Shown here: one piece after another, positions 37,601 through 47,462 of the stretch
Layout of the letters: every line of letters starts with the position of its first letter
Position numbering within the stretch: the stretch's first letter is position 1
Assembly: GCA_946894095.1 (NCBI GenBank)
Contig: OX335642.1
Span: forward strand, 28,965,021-29,029,020
Origin: Incurvaria masculella
Lineage: Eukaryota; Arthropoda; Insecta; Lepidoptera; Incurvariidae
Direction of reading: 5' to 3'
DNA: 64,000 nucleotides
Translations under genes and position numbers: made by a program
The notes under the pieces: generated by a model
What the model was told of the DNA's origin: nothing
The model's input: the letters and a program-made list of their open reading frames with translations, nothing else
The model's database searches: none

Positions 37601-39278
37601 GGATGGGTGATCGTGTTTGTTAAGTCAACGAAAACGTAGGCCCCGTTAATTACTCACTAGATGATTGAGTTAAGCCCGCCGTTGGTACTGATTTTTCTTT
37701 TTTTATGGAACCTGACATAGATGGCTACCATCACAAAACTACCGCTGTGATATTAGCCCAATATACCACATTCCCAAAATAAAACATATTATATATGTAG
37801 GTCAATATTACAAAATTCCTGGCATTTTACTCAGTTCCCATGTAGTGTATTAGGCTAATAACATGACAGTAGGTGTGATATTAACCATCCATGTCCAGTT
37901 CAATGAAAACAGTACTTAGTTAACAGTAGTTCAGTATTTCCCAAAGAACAAGTTCACTCAGCAGCTTAGATTTGTGGTATGAAAATGCGTCAACATAGAC
38001 CGCCGCTCGGCACAGTCATCGTTTCACCTTGTTTCCTTGGAGCAATTTCATGGCAGAGCATAGGCGGCAGCTGATTTAGTATTTCTTCAATGATTTTCTG
38101 TTGTTCCTATATTTTTCAAAATAGTTCAGATTTGACCCCTGATTGTGAGGTAAAACAAATTTTGTACTAACCTGATTGTACAGTTCGTTGACCATCTGAT
38201 AGTTGGTATACTCGTGCTGCACGTAAAAGGAGACCTCGGCGACGCAGCCGTTGCGGTTCCTGCGGTTGTAGAACACGCGGCGGTACGTCTCGATGTTGAG
38301 AACGTTCACTCCATCGTCCATTGTGACCAGGACGAACTAGAATATGTTAAAAGGATATCTAAGTAAAATGTTGTCAAAAATTAGAAAATTGTGCACATGA
38401 TGGAGCGAATAGTGCTAAAATATATACAATTCCCCGCATATTGGAACCAAATTTTTTTCAGGTAGCTTATTTATCAAAGTACACGCATGGAGGTGAAGTC
38501 ATTCTTCACCTCCATGAGTACAAAATATTCATTGGAAAGTGTTAGTAGACGTAGGTTCATATGACTGTTTATTGTGATTAGCGTCAGATTTGTCTGGCCC
38601 GTACACTAATTGTTAAGGACTGTCTGTTATTGTGTCGAACGTTGTGGGTTCTAATCTCAGGGCATGTAGCTCTACTTACGAATTTAAAGGGTTAAGATCG
38701 CCGATAGTATTGTATTGTATTGTTTATTCATCATCCATAGACAGTACACTGCACTCGGATTTGTCATATTTTAGCATTGGCCAGTTCAGCAAAAAAAAAA
38801 CACAGCGAAGAAGAACTGAAAAGAAACTCCGCTGTTTTTTTTTTGGTGTGGCATCAGCTATCCATGTCTAGTTCCAAAAATAATGCTATTGTTTTCTTCG
38901 TCTGGACGATTTAATCCATCAAGACATATTAGAATACTTTGGGTCTTCTGTCAAATTATGTTTAAGCTAAAACTCCCTGGTAATAAAAGTATTATGCCTT
39001 CATCATTCTATAAAATATGTTACTGTCTACAAAATGTTTCAAATCTATGGATCTACGGGTAAACTGAACATGTGCAGATTATGTCTTTGACCAGATAGCA
39101 AATTGATACTAACTTGAGGAGTGTCCCTGGCCGCCAGACCTCCAGGGATTTCAGTCGAAGAGCACCTGCACTCCGGCAGTTGGCAGGCTTCTTGGTCGCA
39201 TGGCTCCGCCAAGAACAACTCTTGGCCCGTAGACAAAAGCGCCAGACACAAAGTCACAACTGCGATACACAGCTTCAT
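34693..39278 (-). CDS. CDA: Chitin deacetylase-like gene D (group V type), 7 exons, intact
   Basis: Exons: 39278-39114, 38336-38172, 37430-37283, 36979-36712, 36281-36095, 35257-35111, 34767-34693; GT/AG throughout, phases 0,0,1,2,0,0; 384 residues. Signal peptide about 1-18 (cleavage near STG/QEL), cysteine-rich linker to 55, deacetylase domain. Motifs: TMDDG with D62-D63 (Met instead of the usual Phe), HSISH with H117/H121, RIPY with R162, YDSSW with D185, HEW with H282; cysteine-rich C-terminal part in exons 6-7. Polyadenylation signal AATAAA at 34656-34651. The introns are the shortest of the intact genes, so this is the best reference for the family structure. Inferred role: secreted gut deacetylase of peritrophic-matrix chitin. 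Confidence 0.94.
37640..37925. mobile_element. Rearranged SINE body (gene D intron 2)
   Basis: Fragments of the SINE body in both orientations: GTTAAGCCCGCCGTTGGTAC (+), ATATTAGCCCAATATACCAC (-), ATTAGGCTAATAACATGACA (+). Confidence 0.45.
38486..38516. repeat. Perfect hairpin, 13-bp arms (gene D intron 1)
   Basis: CATGGAGGTGAAG, 5-nt spacer, CTTCACCTCCATG. The same 13-mer forms the core of the larger hairpin at 49124-49204. Confidence 0.95.
38695..38865 (+). mobile_element. LINE 3' tail relic (gene D intron 1)
   Basis: GTATTGTTTATTCATCATCC, then GCACTCGGATTTGTCATATT and GCGAAGAAGAACTG. An inverted copy is at 40408-40555. Confidence 0.55.
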
Positions 39279-39345
39279 GATGACAGATTGCGTTCGCTAT
39301 GCCCTGGCATTAGTATTTATATTTGCCGTCGATTCGTTATCAGAT
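39279..39345 (-). promoter_or_regulatory. Promoter of gene D (GATA site + TATA box)
   Basis: AAATATAAATA at 39324-39314, CTGATAAC with GATAA at 39341-39337, ATG at 39278. Same spacing as the other four copies. Confidence 0.65.
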
Positions 39346-40407
39346 ATAAGAGCAATCGTGCTTGATTTAGTCCCTAATCGTAAGGACTGAATCATTAGTC
39401 AAGCCTCGGCTTGTGGACGAAACCTTAGAGATTGTATGTACGTTAGAAGCAATAAAAAATAGGAACTCTTATGTGGTGATACCCTAATAACACTTTTTTC
39501 TTCTGTCAGTCCGGCAATATATTCCTGTTCGCAGGTATCGAGTTTGGGAGCGTTCATAAATCACGTGATGGATTTAGGGGGGAGGGGTCCGGCTTCCGGT
39601 CACGTCTGATCACAGGGGGGGGGTCCCACTCTGGTCACGTGACGGAACGCACCGAAGGCGAGTCATCCTAATTGATTATAGCTGCAATTTATTAATGTCG
39701 CGTTACTTTGTTAGGGTGGGTGGGAGTAGCCTCTCGGTCACGGCCGGGGGTCCAAAAGTGGTATAAAATCCGTCACTTGGTTTATTGACACTCCCTCGAC
39801 ATATTTTAGAAATACCTACTAAAATGTACATGCTCATACAGTCAGCCTATCATCACGGATCTTTACAAGGCACATTAGCACATTACAAAATATTCAATCA
39901 TGTTTAAACTATATTCAAACCATGTTTGCAGAAAAATGCTTAATGCAAAATTGCGATCGCTTATCGGATACTAGGGATTTATGTCCCCTTAAAAATAATG
40001 GGTAATGAAAAGGTATGGAAATTATGGAATAATATGGTACGATCTCAGAAAAACAAGGATAGCACGATGTAGGATGGAGGCAGCGCCATCAAGTTTTTCA
40101 AGCCCCTCTTATACAAGCCTAAACTCGCCAACCCTTTGATTGATTTGGCTCATGTTCGAACCTTACAATTATGTTGGTGTCATCACAGGTCTCCACTTTC
40201 CTAAAATATGGTTGACAGAGGCGATGGCTGAGCCCGGCGTGATGCTCGTGAACGGGTGCTGTTTGTGGGGACTGGCTTGCTCCAATTGGCAACATGTTAG
40301 ATGGCGGGCATAGTCTTTACAAATAAACTGATATTTGTCATGAACTGTTGCATATGATATTAATTTGTTTATACTTTATACTTTTGTACTACTTTTTTAT
40401 ACTAAGT

Positions 40408-40555
40408 GGACGTTGAAAAAAAAACCAGCGGAGTTTCTTGCCAGTTCTTCTTCGCTGGGATTGCCGAACTGGCTAATGATAAAATGATAAAATATGACAA
40501 ATCCGAGTGCAGTGTACTGTCTATGGATGATGAATAAACAATAAACAATAAACAA
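40408..40555 (-). mobile_element. LINE 3' tail relic, inverted to 38695-38865
   Basis: CTTGCCAGTTCTTCTTCGCT, ATATGACAAATCCGAGTGCA, TCTATGGATGATGAATAAAC. Confidence 0.55.
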
Positions 40556-41384
40556 TTTACTCGTCTACCAAATCTTATAACGTTCCGGTCGAAGATGCTC
40601 GAGTTATCGTCTGAGAAACATTTAAACATACATACAAACACCATACTGTTCCAGGAGATTCGGAGAACTTCCCTCGCTCGTTCAGCAATATGGAAATTTC
40701 CATAGTGCAATTTAGTAGGTATTTTTATCGGAAGTTAAAAGTTACGGGAGGAGGGACTGCATTCCATTCCAATTCCAAATAATGGGTATACAGCCGGTGG
40801 CGAAATTGGTAGACGGAATACCCGCGAATCGTATGTTTTGCTGGTTCGGGTCTAGCCTTGCAGTATATTTGTAAAGTACTTATTTTTACTGGGCTCTTTC
40901 TTCAATTAATTTGTCACTGCTTTACGGTCGATTATACATACATGCATATCACATTCCAGTTAAAAGTTTTTTTAACTATATCACAAAATTTGTACCTTTT
41001 CGATATCGAGAGATGACCCTAGAACTAAGAAAGAACCCTCGCTCGAATTTGTCCGTATTTTTAAAATTCACTAATATGTGGTATCAAAACGCTTTTATTG
41101 CTAACAAGCCCGTAATTGTAAAAACTATCTAAAATTGTCTCTATGAAATATTACAATCGCTGATTAACCATAAGTGGAAGACCAATGCTGGGTGTGTGTT
41201 TTTTAATGATTTCCGGTGCGTTATCACAACTGATTATTGATAACCTTCTATCGAATCAAAATTTCCAGAAATTCTAAGATAGCGCATTACGTATAATCTT
41301 GTAAAGGTAATTGTTTGTAAAACACAAAGAAATTTAAGTTCACGTTAGTCGTAGGTCACCTGGCCCTACGAGAAAACTGAGTAA

Positions 41385-41515
41385 GCCCGTCCGGGTAACG
41401 TCGCATTGGATGAAAATATGGTCGAAGGGGCATGAATATTTGTCCGTGTTTCCATCCAGTTCAATGTAGCCGTGCTCATAAAAAGAGAGTCCTGGCATGG
41501 CACCTAATTCCTACA
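41385..41515 (+). mobile_element. SINE body fragment
   Basis: TCGCATTGGATGAAAATATG, CCATCCAGTTCAATGTAGCC, CCTGGCATGGCACCTAATTC, plus orientation. Confidence 0.6.
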
Positions 41516-41562
41516 AAAAATCGGTGGTTTGGGATTATGTCATGACGCTTGGTAGGGTTAGG

Positions 41563-42112
41563 TTAAGGTGGCCCAACCCGGCGGGACTAACTCATTCGCG
41601 GGCACGGTACAAAACCGTGCTGTTGCGCTCTGGGACCTTCTCTGTTTCAATGAATAAGACAGGCTCCATGATGAGGAAGATGCAACATGTCCACAAAAAA
41701 GACAATGTGCATATTGTATGATTTGGTAAGATTTATGAAAATTTTAATTACAAAACGACTTATAGCTAAAAGTAAACCACGACCGCTGTAGTAAAAAATC
41801 TAACAAAAACCAAATAGATTATAAATCTTGATTAAATAAGCTATGTCTGATGACGCAACTTTTTAAGATGTTCTTACTTTATCTTTGCGTAATCCACCTC
41901 CAAAGTTATTGTATAAAACGCGCGAAAAACTCGACCTTTCGGACCTTATAACTTAGAAACCAAACACAATTTTACAATTCCAACGGTCATCAGACATCTA
42001 GTTCGATCAAATAAAGCTATTTTGAGCAAAATTTGGGATCTTTGACAATAAATATGGGCGTGATCTTCTTTCCCCGTTTGTATGGGGAGTTGAGCAGGAT
42101 GGGCCGCCTTAA
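41563..42112. mobile_element. TTAA-flanked MITE, full-length copy (550 bp)
   Basis: Begins TTAAGGTGGCCCAAC and ends GGGCCGCCTTAA, inverted ends on TTAA, the target used by piggyBac-type transposases (superfamily inferred). No transposase inside. Confidence 0.7.
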
Positions 42113-43919
42113 GTGCCCAAAGTAGTGCATTGTGCAAGGTCAAAGGTTTTCACAATTTCCAGCCCGATATCATCGCCCATCAAATGTGAGATGTAAACCA
42201 GGAGATATCCGAATGTATATGGATCGATTTGGACGAAAGCCGTATTACTCGCAGAGGAGTTCATTGGTCTCTAGAGGCCTCATCAACTGAAAGTTAGCCA
42301 AAACCCGCGCGCGTTGTCAGGCCGACGGAATGCTTCCAGTAGACAGTTTTGTTCTCCTTGATTGGTATGATTTTTTTTTTATTTCGTAAAATCGAACATC
42401 TTGCTAATTTATTTCAAAGCTCCATCTTTAGCCGGAATGGCCCGTAAGCTACGCTCCCTATACAAACGTAGTTTACTATCATTTGAAAACCACTGTTCCA
42501 ATTGAATAAAGGATACATGTTCCACAGAGCAACGCCCAAGGTAGTACGAGTACTTTAACCACTCATTGGATGACGGACTATTCCGTGGTTTTTTGAGCCT
42601 GTTCTGGACTAAATCGGAACCGTCTAAAAAGTAGTTGTAAAATAATTATATAAAGAATTTGTAAATCTACTTATTGTTGCATATAACGCGCAATAAATAT
42701 CTGCGTCTGCACTTTAAAAGAAGCAAGCCAATGCGAGTAATCTTATTTTCCTTTGTTGTTTGAAATTTTCATTTTTTTACCAAAAATCAGTGGATTTCAA
42801 ATTATTTCCTAACGACTTTTATATGGCGAGCGCAAAGCTCTCAGCCTTCGCAAAAATGTTATTATCTCCTGTAAAAGCTCATTTACTTTTTCTGATAAAT
42901 AAAAAAATCTAGAAGAACACATACATTGATGTAATCTAATATCTACACATAATCTTTAACAAAAAAACCTATCTAGGACCAATAGGCATTTCCCAATACC
43001 AAAACCTAAAGCAAATGTTATTTATCCACTGGTATGCTTTATTGACAGCATTCCAATTTTTCACCATGTTGGATTAAAATAAAAATAATTAAATATGTCG
43101 CATCCTCTGCAGAACGTCGTGTCATGAAGACTGCTCTCCGATGACAGCCATCGATTTCTTGACTTGCAATAACGGAACGTTACATCAAGTGACGGCTGTC
43201 AGTGAGCTGTCGGGCAGTTATCACTTGGGTAAGTTCGTGGAGCGGGCGCTACTGTGGCATGATTATGTTGGCAATATTGGGTTACCGTTGTAATCAGTGC
43301 TGATTTATAAGAACTTAGTGTGGATCATAATAAACCTGATTGTAGACAAGAGCTGCGAGTGGTTAATACAATATTTGCCTTAACCAAGCCGTGCTAAAAA
43401 CGTTAGGATCACGTGTGTTTTGAGGTTATTCTGTTTCAACAAACAATAATGGATGAAGCTAACTCAGTAAACGAAGACCGCTCGTTACATAATTTAATTA
43501 ATTGAAAACGAAAACTTGAGGAGGTCATCAGGGACAAATCATTTAAGGCCACTCTGAGCTAGAAAGACAAGATGCTTGGCCAAACTTTTTGGATCAACGC
43601 CACTCCTTTACAACATAACAATTAGCACGATTGTGGTATTCTGTGCACGCCTCATGGCGGTACCGCGTGGACCAGGCTCTAAATATTTCGTTGGCTTCGT
43701 TGGTTTTCGTCATGTCGTATCGTTATGTCCGCGAGGAAAATCTCGTTGGATAGACCAAGACAAAAGTATGATTTATAATTTGATCGATGAATCTTGAATT
43801 TTATCAATGGTTTTATTATGATTGGTTGCCAGGCTTTCATATTGTTAGATTTTGCATATAGTTTTGTTTAAGTTAGTTTTTTTCCACACTCATTTTTAAA
43901 TATCCAACCGAATAGTCTT

Positions 43920-44135
43920 CGAATGAGTTCTGAGCACGTCAGAATGAGAGTCTTGTCAGCCGAAGAGACGATGACCGTTGGAGAAACCGTGTCCTGCACT
44001 GGCGGCCGTGAACAGGAAAACGGAGTGTGGGAAGACCACCCGCCAGGTGGGACGACGACATCAAGTGCGTCGGCGGAAAGCAGAACTGAAGAAAAATTGG
44101 AGAGGCGTATGTCCAGCAGTGGGCGCAAACACTCT
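43920..44135 (+). mobile_element. Non-LTR retrotransposon 3' end
   Basis: Plus strand reads GRPPARWDDDIK, then after a stop EAYVQQWA; the GRPxxRWxDDI...EAYVQQW block closes a common family of LINE reverse-transcriptase proteins. Dead fragment. Confidence 0.6.
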
Positions 44136-44636
44136 TACTGAGTGACTGATTGACTGACTGAGTTATGAGTCTTTTGGCACTTTGGTTCGTAGTTGTTTGA
44201 GATGTATTTAATTTTCGACTTTGTCCTCGAAGCTGAGTTCAGTTGTTTCATGTGAATAAATATCACTTCGTTTTCGACGCCTTACAAGGGCAATTAGGTT
44301 TTCGTCGAAGTTCCACGGGTATTGTAAAATCTCTAGAAGGTTGATATCGTTTGCAAACATTCTATAACCGTATTCTAGCGGAGACCTCACATATTTTCAA
44401 CCGACTTCAAAAAAAAGTAACCGACTGCAACGAAAAAGCACTAAAAAGTAAAAAATAATTGCCATTTTTGTAATTAGGATTATTGTTATTTTTTTGTCGG
44501 CGACAGCCGGACAAACGCTGTGCCAGTCGAGAGAACCTTGGCTACCTTGGCTGACACCGACTCAATAAATAAAATAATCGTATACAAAAATGGCAATTAT
44601 TTTTTTACTTTTTAACCGACCTTAAAAAAGGAGGTA

Positions 44637-45013
44637 CTAGCTTCTTCGAGAATGCCGCCGCGGCCAGAGCGGAGAACCTTAAGCGCGGCAAATACAAAGA
44701 CCTTTTAAAGGACTTTGAATTTGTCGCGTTTGCGGTAGAAACGTTCGGGCCGTGGAGCGCAGACGCAAAGGATTTCTCGGAGAGACTTTGTGTCAAATTA
44801 AGGGAGGAAACCGGGGTCCCACAATCGGGGGCCTACTTTTACCAAAAAATTAGTCTGGCTATTCAGCGCGGAAACGCCGCTAGTGTTCTAGGAACATTAA
44901 AAAAAGACGTTGCAGAGGAATATTTTAATTTAGTTTAGTTATAGTTATTTAAATTTTTGTTATGAAATATTGTTTTTAATTAAATCGTGTTATGCACTTC
45001 TTTTACATCTAAA
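44637..45013 (+). pseudogene. Retroelement ORF tail inserted in the element
   Basis: Open to a stop at 44937 and reading FVAFAVETFGPWSADAKDF, then ISLAIQRGNAASVLGTL. The VAVETxGxW ... QRISLAIQRGNAxSxLGT block is the conserved C-terminus of many invertebrate retroelement proteins. Followed by AT-rich 3' UTR and an A-run, then the host element resumes with AGGAGG on both sides, consistent with a 5'-truncated retrotransposition. Confidence 0.6.
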
Positions 45014-45251
45014 AAAAAAAATGAGGAGGTTCTCAATTCGTGTGTATGTTTTTTTTTATGTTTGTTTCCTCATAACTTTTGCCTGGGTGAACCGATTTTG
45101 ATGATATTTGAATGAAAGCTAGTGCTTCCCAAGTGCTCCCATTTTAATTTGGTTAAGTTCTGACAATGATATCCATGAGAAAATCATATAAGTCTTAAAT
45201 TTGTAATAAGATGTGCACGACAAATGGACGAATAACTCAATATAACGCCAA

Positions 45252-46227
45252 ATGTCGCCGACAGAACAACACATATGTAAATATAAATATAAGCTCGAAT
45301 TAAGTTATTAATGAATTGCACATAATGTATTTAGAGCTTGTAAGGGAGCACCCAAAAGTACAGAAACATATGAATGTATGCTGTTATGAACAAAACTGAA
45401 AAGATCTGAAAGTCAAATGATTACATTTATTTAAAACGAGTTGTTATCAGTACAAACTCACATGTGAATACACTTAGGTAATGCCAAAGCACGTTTGTTG
45501 GTACAAACGGCGCGGACCAATCAGAGAGTATAGGAAGACGAATCGATGCCGCTGACTATCGCCTGAGCAACAAGATGTGTTTTAAAGATGGGCGCTATTT
45601 TGTAGGACGTTGCCTATCTCTCGCTGAACTTCTGTGCTCTTCGAATGAATTGCTGCCCGTCGGCTGCGACCTGCGATCTGCAACCTGCAACCTGCAACGA
45701 CTTAGTGCGATCGTTTGCAAGTACGACCACGATCGGTTCGCCAACAAAGAGAGCCTTAGGCAAGCTCTCTGGCACCGGCTTATTATTTTTTTGCTATACA
45801 CCTACATCACACCCTATCCACGTCCTCACTTCCGACCAGTTCCCGTCAGCCAGATGGCATAGTTCTGTGCATCAAGACCATCCAAGATCCTTCCCGTTAC
45901 GAGCACCTGCGACTCATCTGCCTGGGACGAAAGCTGGCGGCGGTTAACACCTAACGATAGTCTCCTTCCATACCCCTATCAGATTCCCGTTTTCAGAGCC
46001 TTCAGCATACTACAGAAGAGGTGCGGCCGCCGAAAAGAGCAACGTGTCGGAGCCAGTCACCGAGCTGCCTTACATCCAGCTGCGGGTCCGGATATCAGTT
46101 TCGCCCGAGAAACGCGGAACCAGCTATACGTACCTACCTACCTACCTACCCACCTACCTATGATCCCTAGCTCTTCGTGATTCGAGGCTAGTACTGAAAC
46201 GAATGAAAAGTAGGTAAGGTTTTCACA
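45252..46227. mobile_element. 976-bp insertion, possibly a solo LTR
   Basis: Interrupts the repeat exactly between ATAACGCCAA and CCAACCGATTTCGG; at 55780-55795 the same repeat is uninterrupted (AACGCCAACCGATTTC). CCAA is duplicated. The insert begins ATGTCG and ends CACA, near TG...CA. It contains a GC-rich middle and a CTAC run (46131-46158); no protein seen. Confidence 0.5.
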
Positions 46228-46692
46228 CCAACCGATTTCGGTGATTCTTTTTTTATTGGAAAGGACGTGTACAAATTAGTTAGTGTTCTTCAGATTTACT
46301 AAAAATAAACAAATAAAAAAAAATTACAAAATAAATAACCGACTTCAAAGAAAAAGCACTAAAAAGTAAAAAATAATTGCCATTTTTGTAATCGGTGTCA
46401 GCCAAGGTAGCCAAGGTTCTCTTGATTGGCGCAGCGCGTGTCTATTTTTGTCGATTTTTAGAAATCAGTTCTTTATGTATGTATGTATGTTACATACACA
46501 CAGTAGGTATGTTCCTCCATAACTCTTAAACCGATCACCCGAATTAAATAAAACTTAGTACACGTACATTTAACTACCGGGGAATTAGGATAAGCTACAT
46601 CGAATTCAGTAAGAGAACGAGGTAGGTTTGTTTATATAATTTGTAAACATTTTATACAAAACTTAAGAGAACGGTACTTAGTACTTTTAGAG

Positions 46693-47110
46693 CGGCTCGT
46701 AGCCTAGTGGCGCGGGGACTGGCCTAGCGTACCAGAGGCCCGGGTTCGATACCAACTTGCACCACTGTCTTTCTCTTTCAGAGTTCGATAAGTGCATTTC
46801 GTCACGAATGCGAGCTGCTCCATGGTTCGGAATCCATGTAAAACTGTAGGTCCCCTTCCCCTACTAGGTGGTAGGGTTTAAGCCCGCCCGGGTTGGTACC
46901 ATCGCATTGGATGAAAAGATGGTCGAAGCGGCAATGAAAAATTGTCCGTGTTTTCCATCCAGTTCAATGTAGCCGTGCCTCATAAAGGGAAGGTCCTGGC
47001 ATGGCACCTAATTCCTTCGGGAATGTGGTGTATTGGGCTAATATCATAACGGTAGTTGTGTGGTATTAGCCATCCATGTCAGGTCGCATAAAAAAAAAAA
47101 AAAAAAAAAA
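46693..47110 (+). mobile_element. Complete tRNA-derived SINE with poly(A)
   Basis: Head GGCTCGTAGCCTAGTGGCGC with box A (TAGCCTAGTGG) and box B (GGTTCGATACC), body of about 330 bp, and a tail of about 20 A. Best copy of the family in the window; candidates for recent mobility. Confidence 0.85.
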
Positions 47111-47419
47111 CTTACTCAATAGGTTGTAATATTGCAGTGCAAGCGCAGAAAGGTTCTGGCGAAACATGTTTTTGATTTTTTTTTTAACAGAGACCAATTG
47201 TTTTCGAAGCTCTAAATGGAAATAATTTGATGTTTCATTCATTCTTACGATCTTGATAAAATTTGGTAGATGGATGCAATGACCTGGACCAGCCTTTTTA
47301 ACCAGCCCTTTTGGCAACTTTTTATCCATGAAATAATTCAGCCCAACATTAACCCGAGCGGAGCCGGGTACCGCAGCTAGTATATTTTATAAATTAACAA
47401 ACTCTTACATGTCAACGCA

Positions 47420-47425
47420 TTTATT
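47420..47425 (-). terminator. Polyadenylation signal of gene E
   Basis: AATAAA on the minus strand, 38 nt past the stop codon. Confidence 0.55.
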
Positions 47426-47462
47426 CATTAAGTTAGATGATGGTATAAAATTAAACATCATT

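Larger units (their letters stand above)
44398..46450. mobile_element. ACCGACTTCAAA element with two later insertions
   Basis: The same body as 55511-56152 is found in order but split: 44398-44636, 45010-45251 and 46228-46450, with inverted arms around 44400-44620. The gaps are filled by a LINE tail and by a 976-bp insert. Confidence 0.6.
39279..47462. other. D-E intergenic region, repeat-filled
   Basis: About 8 kb with no host gene recognised. Beyond the features listed separately, 42115-43860 and 39400-40400 contain no reading frame I can name; 39550-39790 is a G-rich stretch with CACGTGA-type palindromes. Confidence 0.55.

Noticed and set aside
47065..47330. Minus-strand frame of 87 codons near the SINE tail
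   Set aside because: It contains the translated poly(A) run and repeat sequence only.
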